Shown: piece after piece, positions 16,552-25,756 of the stretch
Numbering within the stretch: the stretch's first letter is position 1
How the letters are laid out: each line of letters opens with the position of its first letter
Assembly: GCA_047975025.1 (NCBI GenBank)
Contig: JBKECY010000037.1
Location: forward strand, 39,622-103,621
Direction: 5' to 3'
Origin: JBKECY01 sp047975025
GTDB lineage: Bacteria; Bacillota; Clostridia; Lachnospirales; Lachnospiraceae
DNA length: 64,000 nucleotides
The notes under the pieces: model-generated
The model's database searches: none
Seen by the model: the letters and a program-made list of their open reading frames with translations, nothing else
What the model was told of the DNA's origin: nothing
Translations under genes and position numbers: made by a program

Positions 16552-17529
16552 ATGAAAGTAGGAATCTTAGGAGCAGGCAATATAGCGAATCATATGGCGG
16601 AGGCCATTCAGGGGCTAGATACATCGGTAGAAGGTTATGCAGTAGCTGCCAGAGACCTTGCAAGAGCTGAAGAGTTCGCACAAAAATGGGGAATTACCAG
16701 AGCCTGCGGCTCGTACGAGGAGATGCTGCAGGATCCTGCGGTTGATCTGGTGTATGTGGCCACTCCTCATATATTTCATTATGAGCACGCCAAATTATGT
16801 CTGGAACATGGCAAATCTGTCATTTGCGAAAAACCCTTTACGGTGAATGCAAAGCAGGCAGAGGAATTGTACCGGATCGCGGCGGAGAAAAAACTTTTGA
16901 TTACCGAAGCCATTTGGACCCGCTATATGCCAAGCCGCCGGATGATTGATGAGATCATGCAAAGCAATGTAATCGGTGAGATTACGTCTTTAAGTGCTAA
17001 TTTAGGCTATGATCTGCATAATGTGCCGCGGATGCAGGAACTTGCGCTTGCCGGCGGAGCGTTGCTGGATTTGAGTGTCTATACAATTAATTTTGCATTT
17101 ATGTTCTTTGGAAGTAAGGTAAAAGAAGTCAGTTCATCTTGTGTTAAGCTGGATACCGGAGCAGACGCACAGGATAGTATTACTTTCTTATATGAAGACG
17201 GACGGATGGCCGTATTGTACACCACCATGCTTGCAGAACCGAACCGCTTGGGAGAAATTAATGGTACCAAGGGGTGTATTGAAGTACAGAATATCAACAA
17301 TTGCGAAGAAATCCGGGTGAGAAATGAAAAGCGTGAGATTATAAAAGTTTATGAAATACCGGCGCAGATCAACGGCTATGAATATGAGATTCTTGCTTGC
17401 AGAGATGCCTTGGAACAAGGCCTGCTGGAATGCCCTCAAATGCCGCATAGCGAGACTCTTGAAGTTCTTAAGATGATGGATCGTATCAGAAAAGACTGGG
17501 GAATCACCTTTCCTCAAGAAGGAATCTAA
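16552..17529 (+). CDS. Gfo/Idh/MocA-family NAD(P)-dependent oxidoreductase
   Basis: This 325-residue cytosolic dehydrogenase has an N-terminal Rossmann fold (GILGAGNIANHMAEAI, residues 3-18) and the conserved CEKPFTVNAKQAEEL near residue 91. LLITEAIWTRYMPS near 115 is typical of the trans-dihydrodiol/glucose-fructose oxidoreductase branch, and the C-terminal half is beta-sheet. Substrates in this branch are sugars or polyols; the specific one is unknown. ATG follows AGGAGGTAGATACACG. It is 43 bases before the CobW-type gene and probably co-transcribed with it. Confidence 0.88.
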   Translation: MKVGILGAGNIANHMAEAIQGLDTSVEGYAVAARDLARAEEFAQKWGITRACGSYEEMLQDPAVDLVYVATPHIFHYEHAKLCLEHGKSVICEKPFTVNAKQAEELYRIAAEKKLLITEAIWTRYMPSRRMIDEIMQSNVIGEITSLSANLGYDLHNVPRMQELALAGGALLDLSVYTINFAFMFFGSKVKEVSSSCVKLDTGADAQDSITFLYEDGRMAVLYTTMLAEPNRLGEINGTKGCIEVQNINNCEEIRVRNEKREIIKVYEIPAQINGYEYEILACRDALEQGLLECPQMPHSETLEVLKMMDRIRKDWGITFPQEGI

Positions 17530-17572
17530 GAACAGACAGAAGTAGGTAGAGGATGGTTGTAAGGGAGAAGCT

Positions 17573-18529
17573 ATGACTAAGGTAGATTTAATCACCGGGT
17601 TTCTCGGAGCCGGTAAGACAACATTTATTAAAAAGTATGCAGAGTATTTTATCCGTAAAGGTGAGAAAGTTTCAATAATCGAGAATGAGTTTGGGGCAGT
17701 GGCCGTAGATGCGGCTTTTTTGAAAGAGCAGCCTTGGGATGTGGTGTCAGTCGCCGGAGGATGTATGTGCTGCGGCGGAAAATCCGCATTTCAAAAGCTG
17801 CTGGTAGAAAAGGCGGAAAGCCATACGGATCGTATTATTGTAGAGCCATCAGGTATTTATGATGTTGATGAGTTTTTTGATGTTATGTTAACTGAACCTG
17901 TAAATCAATATTGCGAGATCGGATGTGTGCTTACCATTGCAGATGCGCGTCTGGAGCAGGACCTGACAGACGAAGGGGACTATCTTATGTATTCCCAGCT
18001 GCTGAGCGCAGGCAGCATCATTCTAAGCAAGACAGAGGGCTTGAATCAGGAACAGATTTCCGCGGTAATTCAAAAATTAATCAATCGTGTTGCACTGCGG
18101 ACGGAAAGCCGCGCCTTTTCGGCAGAAAGCGATTTTTTCACAAAACCCTGGAGTGATTTCTCAGAGAGCGATTATGAGACTTTTTCACAGAGCGGCTATC
18201 ACCTGTTCGAGCACGATCGTGAAGTAATGCAGCATGAAAAACTATTCAGAGTATTCCTGCTGGCGGATTTGTGTGAAAATGAGGAACATCTGAGAGGGAC
18301 ACTAAAGCTGATCATGGAAGATACTTCCTGTGGAAATATTTTTAGAATTAAAGGACATATCGCAGATACCGACGGGAACTGGTATGAAGTGAATTGTTCT
18401 GTGAATACAATCAGTACAAGACCTGTTGTTATAAAAAAAGGAATTTTTATAGTGATAGGACAAAATATGGAGGAAGATAAAATCCAGTCGTATTTCCTTT
18501 CGAGGAGAACCAGTAAGCAAAATGCATAA
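17573..18529 (+). CDS. CobW/COG0523-family GTPase
   Basis: This 318-residue G3E GTPase belongs to the metallochaperone family. Walker A GAGKTTFIKKYAE is near residue 12, the zinc-site motif CMCCGG near residue 64, and the base-specificity SKTEGL near residue 150. The C-terminal CobW_C domain is poorly conserved. Family members deliver zinc, cobalt or other metals to client enzymes. A B12-dependent pathway follows 2.7 kb downstream, but the nearer link is the Gfo/Idh gene. ATG follows AAGGGAG. Confidence 0.85.
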   Translation: MTKVDLITGFLGAGKTTFIKKYAEYFIRKGEKVSIIENEFGAVAVDAAFLKEQPWDVVSVAGGCMCCGGKSAFQKLLVEKAESHTDRIIVEPSGIYDVDEFFDVMLTEPVNQYCEIGCVLTIADARLEQDLTDEGDYLMYSQLLSAGSIILSKTEGLNQEQISAVIQKLINRVALRTESRAFSAESDFFTKPWSDFSESDYETFSQSGYHLFEHDREVMQHEKLFRVFLLADLCENEEHLRGTLKLIMEDTSCGNIFRIKGHIADTDGNWYEVNCSVNTISTRPVVIKKGIFIVIGQNMEEDKIQSYFLSRRTSKQNA

Positions 18530-18533
18530 GAAG

Positions 18534-18579
18534 ACCGGCCGCTATAAGCTCTTTGCAGAGCGTGCAGCGGCCGGTTTTG
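18534..18579. terminator. Terminator between convergent CobW and ABC genes
   Basis: ACCGGCCGCT and its exact complement form a 10-bp GC-rich stem with an inner AGCTCT/AGAGCG-type helix, followed by TTTTG on the plus strand. Confidence 0.8.
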
Positions 18580-18607
18580 TCATCTTACGATAAGTTTTTG
18601 CCAAAGG

Positions 18608-19279
18608 TCAGGATTCCCGGGGGGACAGCCGCCCGTCTGACATAACATAGGTCGACTGACTGTAGCTTAGTGTGTCCAGTTCATGGGTCACCAACAGGAC
18701 CGCGGTTCCCTGTGCAGCAATATCCTGAAACAGCTGCATGATGCCGGCCGTCGTCTGCGCATCCAGATCACTGGTAGGCTCATCGGCAATCAGAAGCGGC
18801 GGCTCGTTGATAAGAGCACGTGCAATCGATACGCGGCGCAGCTCCCCTCCTGAGAGTGCTTTGGGAAAGGAATCTGTCAGATGACTGATTCCGAGTTCTT
18901 CGAGGAGCTGTTGGGCACGTTGTGTATTGTCGCCCTCACGCTTAAAGAGATAATAAGGAAGGCGCACATTATCCAGTACGGATAGGTTGGAAAGTGTGCT
19001 CTGCCCCTGAGGGACATAGCCAATTCTGGTATTGCGGAATAAAGAGAGCTCCTTATCAGAATACATACTGATATCATCCCCATTATATAGAAGAGAACCG
19101 GAAGTGGGGAGGAGCAAGCCGGAAAGCAGGTTCAAAAAGGTGCTTTTTCCACTGCCCGAACGTCCGATAATACTGACGAAATCACCTTCATGGATTGAGA
19201 AATCAATATGGTCTACCGCATAGAATGCATGTTCACCGCGCGTATATTCTTTGGTTAGTTCTTTGGTTTCAAGCAGCAT
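18608..19279 (-). CDS. ABC transporter ATP-binding protein, LolD/MacB type
   Basis: This 223-residue ATPase powers the adjacent FtsX-like permease. Walker A GRSGSGKST is near residue 38, the Q-loop YVPQGQS near 89, the signature LSGGELRRVSIARAL near 143 and Walker B LLIADEPTSDLD near 162. The H-loop VTHE is near 195. Start ATG 19279 lies one base after the permease stop. Third gene of a DUF4418-permease-ATPase operon. Confidence 0.92.
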   Translation of the reverse strand: MLLETKELTKEYTRGEHAFYAVDHIDFSIHEGDFVSIIGRSGSGKSTFLNLLSGLLLPTSGSLLYNGDDISMYSDKELSLFRNTRIGYVPQGQSTLSNLSVLDNVRLPYYLFKREGDNTQRAQQLLEELGISHLTDSFPKALSGGELRRVSIARALINEPPLLIADEPTSDLDAQTTAGIMQLFQDIAAQGTAVLLVTHELDTLSYSQSTYVMSDGRLSPRES

Positions 19280-19280
19280 G

Positions 19281-20504
19281 TCATTCCCCCTCCTTTAACG
19301 TCTGATATGTTTCCGGTCTGCTGATCTTCAGTGCTGCATAGAGTGAAGCCAGCGGGCCGATGAGAGTTGCAAAAAGCAAGTTCAATAACAAGATATACAC
19401 AAGTACGGATGGCTGCGGTAAAATGTACGGAAGTTCGAGTACATCACCGATATATGTGCTGAAAGGAATAATGAACACAGCCCCCAGCAGGATACCGGCC
19501 AGCGCGCCCGCCAGACTGATCAGCAGAGATTCCCGTAATAGCACAGACAGAAGTTTGCGGCGGGTAGCTCCGGCAATTCGCAGCAACGCAAACTCTTTTT
19601 TTCGCTCCTGCAGGCTGATTGAAAAAATAACAAGCAGCACGATGGCGGATAAAATCCAGATGATGGCAACAATCGTGTGCAGATAAATCGTATGTGCCTC
19701 AATATTGTCACTGATGGTACGAATCATACTTTTTGAGACAATGGTGTCCACTTCGGGGAGACTCTCCCGTATATTCTCTGCTACTGTAAGCGCATCATAT
19801 CCGTCTGCCAGCTTAATCATTACGGTCGAGATCGCGCCCTCGCCTTCCGTATCGGACAGGAAGCGGGTGCCTTTTTCATGGGCTTTTTCTATCAGAGATT
19901 TCAAAGTATCCATACTCATGAATACGGAGGCATCCAGCCCGGTGGCGCTTTTTTTAAGTTGGGCATCTACCTTGTAGTCAGTATCAAAAAAACGAATGCT
20001 GCTATCCTCTTCCAGGACGATATCACTGCCGGCAATAATTTCATTGCTGCCGGAATATTGTGAATACTCGCTTTCAATCCAGGGCTGCAGGATAAAATCA
20101 CTCGCAGGGTCAAAACCGATAATCTGTACCTTGGCAGAGCAGCAGTCGGAGGACAAGGAGGCAAGGAAGAACTGTTTGGACACAAGCTCCACGCCCGGAA
20201 TTTTGGCAAGATCGTTTAGAATAGAATCATCAAAGTAGAAATAGTTTGGCTCGCCTTTTAGCAGCACCTCTTCCGTTGCGGCTTCATAACCTTGTGGGAC
20301 GACCATAAGATCCGCCCCCAGACGTTCTTCCACGTGCTGCAGACCGTTTTGCAGGCTCAAAGAGAGTACGGAACCGCCGAACAGTGTGAAGGACAATACA
20401 GTGACAATGGCGGCCAGACCCAGTGTGCGGTAGCGCTTTTGCACCAGATTTGCCCAAGCCAGCCGGGTGGATGTAAGTTTGTGAGGTTTCTTAGGAGTAC
20501 TCAT
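19281..20504 (-). CDS. FtsX/MacB-like ABC transporter permease
   Basis: This 407-residue permease has one N-terminal membrane helix (about 30-50), a large extracytoplasmic MacB_PCD domain (about 60-275) and three C-terminal helices (about 280-305, 330-352, 367-390). This is the layout of MacB/LolC-type mechanotransmission transporters that do not carry substrate through the membrane. Two Cys in SSDCCSAKVQ of the external domain are unusual for this family. The gene overlaps the DUF4418 gene by 4 bases. The substrate is unknown. Confidence 0.88.
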   Translation of the reverse strand: MSTPKKPHKLTSTRLAWANLVQKRYRTLGLAAIVTVLSFTLFGGSVLSLSLQNGLQHVEERLGADLMVVPQGYEAATEEVLLKGEPNYFYFDDSILNDLAKIPGVELVSKQFFLASLSSDCCSAKVQIIGFDPASDFILQPWIESEYSQYSGSNEIIAGSDIVLEEDSSIRFFDTDYKVDAQLKKSATGLDASVFMSMDTLKSLIEKAHEKGTRFLSDTEGEGAISTVMIKLADGYDALTVAENIRESLPEVDTIVSKSMIRTISDNIEAHTIYLHTIVAIIWILSAIVLLVIFSISLQERKKEFALLRIAGATRRKLLSVLLRESLLISLAGALAGILLGAVFIIPFSTYIGDVLELPYILPQPSVLVYILLLNLLFATLIGPLASLYAALKISRPETYQTLKEGE

Positions 20505-20908
20505 AGTGTTTTACCTTTTCGCAAAAGAACAAAAATATGAATCACAGAAATGATGAGCAAAGCAGCACCGGCAATAAGGACGGCAGGCAACGTACCACTT
20601 CTGCAAGGCATATGAGCTCCCGCGCATACGCCTATGAGAACAGTAGGAACCAAGAGTGTATAGACTGAGAGTCCCAGAATGCCGATACTAAGCCCCAGAC
20701 GGATTTCGGTCGACTGTATAAATAGAAATAAGATGGCGAGTATCACAAGCAGGATACCCAGACTCCATACTATGCGGCCGCTCCAGAAACATTTCATGGG
20801 AGAACTATCCGCTTCTACCGGGCAGACAGGGAAGAGTAACCGAGGAAACAACACCAGAAACAGACTCGGAATAAAATAGCTCAGACTCGAAAAGAAACGT
20901 TTTTTCAT
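20501..20908 (-). CDS. DUF4418-family membrane protein
   Basis: This 135-residue protein has about four membrane helices. It carries the family cysteines in FPVCPVE, MKCFW and AHMPCRSG at predicted membrane edges. DUF4418 proteins are usually encoded with a MacB-type permease and ATPase, as here, so it is probably an accessory membrane component. Function is unknown. ATG 20908 follows AGGGGG. Upstream, TATAAT (minus strand, near 20936) overlaps the palindrome TAACGTTA, a possible operator. Confidence 0.8.
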   Translation of the reverse strand: MKKRFFSSLSYFIPSLFLVLFPRLLFPVCPVEADSSPMKCFWSGRIVWSLGILLVILAILFLFIQSTEIRLGLSIGILGLSVYTLLVPTVLIGVCAGAHMPCRSGTLPAVLIAGAALLIISVIHIFVLLRKGKTL

Positions 20909-21108
20909 AATACCCCCTACTAAATATATATGAATTATATGTTAACGTTAGAGAGATTCTAGCACTTCCGGATATACCTGTCAATAAAAAACTGAGAAAA
21001 ACTGTAAAAGCGTCAGCTGGAAAAAATAAGCAAGGGAAAGAAATAGAGAGGAAACGGTCAACAAAAAAGGAAAAACAACAAAAAAACAGAAAAAAATTCA
21101 AATAAAAG

Positions 21109-21137
21109 TTGTGGGATTCAGAAAAAAGTGGTATGAT
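21109..21137 (+). promoter_or_regulatory. Promoter of the diol dehydratase operon
   Basis: TTGTGG and TATGAT are 17 bases apart, 60 bases before pduC. The 120 bases upstream are almost entirely A and G on the plus strand. No cobalamin riboswitch is visible in the short leader. Confidence 0.55.
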
Positions 21138-21196
21138 AACGATGTATAAATTTTTAATCTCAATTTGAGCGAAGATGAGGATAAAGGGTATAGTAC

Positions 21197-22861
21197 ATGA
21201 AACAGTCTAAAAGAATGGAAATATTAAATAATCGTCCGGTCAATAAGGACGGATTTATCAATGAATGGGCGGAGAAAGGCTTTATTGCCATGAAAAGTCC
21301 GTACGATCCGGAGCCATCCATTCGCATCGTAGATGGAAAAATCGTTGAGCTTGATGGCAGAAAACGAGAAGAATTTGACTTTTTGGATCAGTTTATAGCA
21401 GATTATGCGATCCAGACCGCCAGGGCAGAAGAATATATGCAGCTGCCATCACTTACAATTGCCCGCAAGATTGTGGATATTAATGTACCAAGAAAAGAAT
21501 TATTAGAGATAGCTGCGTCCATTACCCCGGCCAAGATGGTTGAAGTCATCAATCATCTAAATGTAGTAGAGATGATGATGGGTATGCAGAAGATGCGTGC
21601 TCGCCGTACACCGGCGAATCAGGCACATATCACCAACCTGAAGGATGATCCGGTACAGATTGCGGCTGATGCAGCAGAAGGTGCCTTGCGTGGGTTTGCC
21701 GAAGAAGAAACAACTGTGGGTATCGCACGTTATGCACCATTTAATGCGATTGCCCTTTTAATAGGAGCACAGGTGGGACGAAAAGGTGTCCTGACGCAGT
21801 GTGCGGTGGAGGAAGCCACAGAACTTGAACTGGGAATTCGCGGATTTACTACGTATGCTGAAACCATGTCGGTCTATGGTACGGAGAAGGTCTTCATTGA
21901 TGGAGATGACACACCCTACTCCAAAGCATTCTTGAATTCAGCGTATGCCTCGAGAGGTCTTAAGACCCGGTTTACATCAGGCTCCGGTTCAGAAGTACTT
22001 ATGGGAAGTGCCGAGCAAAAATCCATGCTCTACCTTGAAACCCGGTGCCTCTATGTGACAAATGGTGCAGGATCACAGGGAATTCAAAATGGTTCTGTCA
22101 GCTGTATTGGTATTGCCGCAAGCGTACCATCCGGTATCAGAGAGGTCATGGGAGAAAATCTTGTCGCATCACTTCGCGGACTGGAATGTGCTTCTTCAAA
22201 CGATCAGAGCTTTTCTAATTCAGATATGCGTCGTACGGCTCGTACTATGCTGCAGTTCTTCCCGGGTACGGATTTTATTTTCTCCGGCTATGCGGGAGAA
22301 CCCAATTACGACAATCTGTTCGCCGGTTCGAACTTTGATGCGGAGGATTTTGATGATTATAATGTACTGCAAAGAGATATGCAGGTTGACGGCGGACTTC
22401 GCCCTGTAACAGAGGAAGATGTGATTCGTGTGCGCCGTACGGCGGGGCAGGCAGTACAAGCTGTATTTCGCTACCTTGGCCTGACAGAAGTAACAGATGA
22501 GCAGGTCGAAGTGGTCACCTATGCGCATGGAAGCCATGACACACCTGACAGAGATGTGGTAGCAGACCTTATGGCAGTCGAAGACATGATGAAACGTGGA
22601 ATCACCGGAATTGATATTGTAAAAGCACTGGCAGAGTCCGGATTTGATGAACTGGCTGAAAGTATTCTGCAAATGTTAAAGCAGCGTGTAGCCGGCGATT
22701 ATATGCAGACCTCAGCTATTTTGGATAAAGAATTCAACGTAATCTCAGGTGTCAATCAGCCGAATGACTATATGGGACCCGGCACCGGCTATCGTGTGGA
22801 CGGAGAACGCTGGGAAGAGATCAAGGCAATTCCGCATATTATAGATCCCAATCAATTTTAG
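21197..22861 (+). CDS. pduC: B12-dependent diol/glycerol dehydratase, large subunit
   Basis: This is the catalytic alpha subunit that uses adenosylcobalamin to dehydrate 1,2-propanediol to propionaldehyde or glycerol to 3-hydroxypropionaldehyde. The 554-residue length equals Salmonella PduC. Active-site residues of the Klebsiella enzyme (H143, E170, E221) appear here one position later, in NQAHITN, FAEEETT and TTYAETMS. The radical-enzyme core GGSQGIQNGSVSCIG-type segment near residue 300 is intact. First gene of a six-gene operon. Substrate preference between diol and glycerol cannot be decided from the sequence by eye. Confidence 0.95.
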   Translation: MKQSKRMEILNNRPVNKDGFINEWAEKGFIAMKSPYDPEPSIRIVDGKIVELDGRKREEFDFLDQFIADYAIQTARAEEYMQLPSLTIARKIVDINVPRKELLEIAASITPAKMVEVINHLNVVEMMMGMQKMRARRTPANQAHITNLKDDPVQIAADAAEGALRGFAEEETTVGIARYAPFNAIALLIGAQVGRKGVLTQCAVEEATELELGIRGFTTYAETMSVYGTEKVFIDGDDTPYSKAFLNSAYASRGLKTRFTSGSGSEVLMGSAEQKSMLYLETRCLYVTNGAGSQGIQNGSVSCIGIAASVPSGIREVMGENLVASLRGLECASSNDQSFSNSDMRRTARTMLQFFPGTDFIFSGYAGEPNYDNLFAGSNFDAEDFDDYNVLQRDMQVDGGLRPVTEEDVIRVRRTAGQAVQAVFRYLGLTEVTDEQVEVVTYAHGSHDTPDRDVVADLMAVEDMMKRGITGIDIVKALAESGFDELAESILQMLKQRVAGDYMQTSAILDKEFNVISGVNQPNDYMGPGTGYRVDGERWEEIKAIPHIIDPNQF

Positions 22862-22874
22862 GAGGCCGTAGCAA

Positions 22875-23480
22875 ATGGATGAACAAAAACTCATAGAAGA
22901 AATAACAAGAATCGTCCTGCAGCAGATGCAGGAGCAGACGCCTTCGACCCAGGACAGCCATCTCGCGGCAGCAGTAAAAGGTACAGACCCCAAAGAAGTC
23001 GTTATTGGTGTCGGTCCGGCGTTTCAAAGACAGATTCGTTATACAATCAACGGTCTGGCCTTAGAAGATGTGCTTCGTAATCTGAAGGCAGGCATCGAAG
23101 AAGAAGGTATGACAGCAAGGGTTGTAAAAATTTACAAGACTTCAGATGTATGCTTTATGGGATTGGAAGCGGCGCGCCTAAGCGGCTCAGGCATCGGAAT
23201 CGGTGTGCAGTCCAAAGGGACCGCTGTGATTCACCAAAAGGATTTGTATCCCCTGTCAAATCTGGAACTGTTTCCACAGGCTCCGCTAATGACACTGGAA
23301 ACCTATCGTGCAATTGGAAGAAATGCGGCTCTTTATGTCAAGGGCGAGAAAGTCACTCCGATTGAAGGGCGCAATGATCCGATGGTCCGGGCGAATTATC
23401 AGGTAAAGGCAGCGCTTATGCATCTAAAAGAAACTGAACTGGTGGATACGAAAGCCCCCTGTATCGAATGGCCTGTGTAA
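22875..23480 (+). CDS. pduD: Diol/glycerol dehydratase, medium subunit
   Basis: This 201-residue beta subunit helps bind adenosylcobalamin. The core VIGVGPAFQ, LSGSGIGIGVQSKGTAVIH and LSNLELFPQAPL is typical. The first 18 residues (MDEQKLIEEITRIVLQQM) form an amphipathic helix followed by a short linker. Salmonella PduD has a similar N-terminal helix that targets it into the Pdu microcompartment. The length lies between DhaC (about 194) and PduD (about 224). ATG follows GGAGGCCGTAGCAA, 13 bases after pduC. Confidence 0.93.
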   Translation: MDEQKLIEEITRIVLQQMQEQTPSTQDSHLAAAVKGTDPKEVVIGVGPAFQRQIRYTINGLALEDVLRNLKAGIEEEGMTARVVKIYKTSDVCFMGLEAARLSGSGIGIGVQSKGTAVIHQKDLYPLSNLELFPQAPLMTLETYRAIGRNAALYVKGEKVTPIEGRNDPMVRANYQVKAALMHLKETELVDTKAPCIEWPV

Positions 23481-23516
23481 CCGACCGTCAGCAGGAGCGA
23501 AGATAAGGAGAACAAG

Positions 23517-23909
23517 ATGAACTATCCTTTTAGTGAACATGAACGAGATTCAATCCGTTCAAAAACCGGTAAAAAGTTAAGCGAAATTTCCCTTGAAGAA
23601 ATCAAGAAGGGAAATGTAAAGCCGGACGATATTAAGATTTCTAAGGAAATGCTGGGTAAGCAAGGTGAAGTAGCCATGCAAAATGACAATCCTGGATTGG
23701 CCCTTAATTTTCAAAGAGCTTCAGAACTGGTGGACGTGCCAGATGAAGTGATTCTTACAATGTATAATAAATTAAGACCGAATCGAGCCACGAAGCTTGA
23801 ATTAGTGAAGATGGCAGAAGAACTGATGGATACCTACAAAGCAGCGAATTGCGCCCGTCTGGTGCTGGAGGCTGCTGAGATCTATGAAAAGAGGGGAATA
23901 CTGCTTTGA
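23517..23909 (+). CDS. pduE: Diol/glycerol dehydratase, small subunit
   Basis: This 130-residue gamma subunit completes the (alpha-beta-gamma)2 enzyme. The conserved C-terminal core is GLALNFQRASELVDVPDEVIL, LRPNRATKLEL and ELMDTYKAANCARLVLEAAE. It is shorter than Salmonella PduE (173), lacking that N-terminal extension and closer to the glycerol dehydratase gamma subunit. ATG follows AAGGAGAACAAG. Its stop overlaps the TTG start of the reactivase gene by 4 bases. Confidence 0.93.
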   Translation: MNYPFSEHERDSIRSKTGKKLSEISLEEIKKGNVKPDDIKISKEMLGKQGEVAMQNDNPGLALNFQRASELVDVPDEVILTMYNKLRPNRATKLELVKMAEELMDTYKAANCARLVLEAAEIYEKRGILL

Positions 23910-25756
23910 AATATATTGCCGGAGTTGACATAGGAAACTCTACAACGGAAGTTTGTGTCGGCCGTATTGATGAAGAGGGTAAGCTGCAGTTTCTTGCTTC
24001 CCATTCTGAGATGACGACAGGAACTAAAGGAACCACTGCGAATGTGACCGGTATTACAACGGCGCTGGCAGCGGCTCTTTCGTCTGCTTCCATGTCAATG
24101 CAGCAATTAGATCTGATTCGTATTAATGAAGCGGCCCCGGTTATTGGTGATACGGCGATGGAAACGATTACGGAGACGATTATTACAGAGTCCTCCATGA
24201 TTGGTCATAATCCGTCGACACCGGCGGGCGCAGGACATGCCGTTGGTGAGACGATTCGCCTGTCACATGCCAGAGACATGCAGGCAGATGTGCCGTATAT
24301 TGTTCTGGTAAATCATATGACGCCTTTTGAAGAGGCGGCGGCAGCGATTAATCACTATGCCGAGACACGAACGATTACGGCGGTGATTCTTCAGGCGGAT
24401 GAAGCGGTACTGGTCGCCAACAGATTGCGGCATAAGGTGCCGATTATTGATGAAGTAAAGAATATTCAGGACATTCCCGAGCACAAAACGGCGGCTGTGG
24501 AAGTGGCACTTCCGCAGGAATCGATCCGTATGCTTTCTAACCCCTATGGGATTGCAACGCTGCTTTCGCTGGATGCCCGCGAAACCAAAATGGTTACCCC
24601 CATTGCAAAAAGTCTGATTGGAAAGCGCAGTGCGGTTGTGATTAAGACTCCGTATGGTAAAGTGCAGGAAAATGTGCTGCCGGCAGGAACGCTTCACATT
24701 CGTGCCGTTTCCAAGACAGGAGCCGGACAGTTAGAAGAAATCAGTGTTCCGATTGATTCAGGCGCAGAAGCAATTATGCGGACAGTGAATGCCGTCCCTT
24801 CCATAGAAGATGTACATGGCGATGCAGACACAAATGTCGGCAATATGTTTGCTAAAATCAAACAGGGGATGCAGATGCTTTCAGAAGAGCGTGATACGCA
24901 GGTACGCATCACAGATCTTCTGGCAGTCGATACACTGGCACCTGTACAAATTGCCGGGGCACTGGCGGGAGAAACCTGTCTGGAAAAGGCAGTGGGAATC
25001 GCAGCCATGGTAAAGACGGCACAGCTGCCTATGGAGAGAATTGCTGCACTGCTGCGTGAACAACTGCATGTGAATGTAAAAGTAGCCGGAGTGGAGGCGG
25101 TGATGGCTGCGATTGGAGCACTTACCACACCCGGAACGACCCTGCCGCTGGCAATCCTGGATCTGGGAGGCGGCTCTACCGATGCTGCAATCATTAAGGA
25201 GGACGGCAGCGTGGCAACGACGCATAAAGCTGGGGCAGGAGAGCTTGTATCAATGCTGATTCAAGAAGAACTGGGGTTAAAGAGCCGGATGATGGCGGAG
25301 CAGATTAAGCGGTATCCGCTTGGTAAGGTGGAGAGCCTGTTCCATATGCGTCTGGAAAGCGGTGCGGTTCGATTCTTCGAAGAACCGACAGATCCTCGTT
25401 ATTTTGGCAATGTGGCCTTGCTTAACGGAGCAGAAATGATTAAAATAGAAGAAGACATTCCGCTTGAGAAAATCCTCTCGGTGCGAAAAGAAGCCAAGAA
25501 GAAAGTATTTGTTACAAATGCGCTGCGGGCACTGCGCGAAATTGCACCGGATCATGAGTTGCGCAATATTCCGAATATTGTACTTGTTGGAGGTTCTGCG
25601 GAAGACTTTGAGATACCGGAAATGCTGATGGAAGAGTTTTCCAATTACAAGATCGTGTGCGGACGAGGTAATATCCGCAGAACACAGGGACCGAGAAATG
25701 CCGTAGCTACCGGCTTGGTGCTGTCCTATCTTGGAGGTGCATCTGATGGAGAATAG
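23906..25756 (+). CDS. ddrA: Diol dehydratase reactivase, large ATPase subunit
   Basis: This is a chaperone-like ATPase (PduG/DdrA) that releases damaged cobalamin from the dehydratase. The 616-residue protein has the actin/Hsp70-type phosphate loop YIAGVDIGNSTTEVCVG at its start and a second ATPase motif LAILDLGGGSTDAAIIKE near residue 420. The C-terminal adenosine motif NIVLVGGSAEDFE is near 565. The start is TTG 23906, behind GAGGGGAATACTGC and overlapping pduE; the first residues KYIAGVDIGN fit the family N-terminus exactly. Confidence 0.94.
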   Translation: MKYIAGVDIGNSTTEVCVGRIDEEGKLQFLASHSEMTTGTKGTTANVTGITTALAAALSSASMSMQQLDLIRINEAAPVIGDTAMETITETIITESSMIGHNPSTPAGAGHAVGETIRLSHARDMQADVPYIVLVNHMTPFEEAAAAINHYAETRTITAVILQADEAVLVANRLRHKVPIIDEVKNIQDIPEHKTAAVEVALPQESIRMLSNPYGIATLLSLDARETKMVTPIAKSLIGKRSAVVIKTPYGKVQENVLPAGTLHIRAVSKTGAGQLEEISVPIDSGAEAIMRTVNAVPSIEDVHGDADTNVGNMFAKIKQGMQMLSEERDTQVRITDLLAVDTLAPVQIAGALAGETCLEKAVGIAAMVKTAQLPMERIAALLREQLHVNVKVAGVEAVMAAIGALTTPGTTLPLAILDLGGGSTDAAIIKEDGSVATTHKAGAGELVSMLIQEELGLKSRMMAEQIKRYPLGKVESLFHMRLESGAVRFFEEPTDPRYFGNVALLNGAEMIKIEEDIPLEKILSVRKEAKKKVFVTNALRALREIAPDHELRNIPNIVLVGGSAEDFEIPEMLMEEFSNYKIVCGRGNIRRTQGPRNAVATGLVLSYLGGASDGE

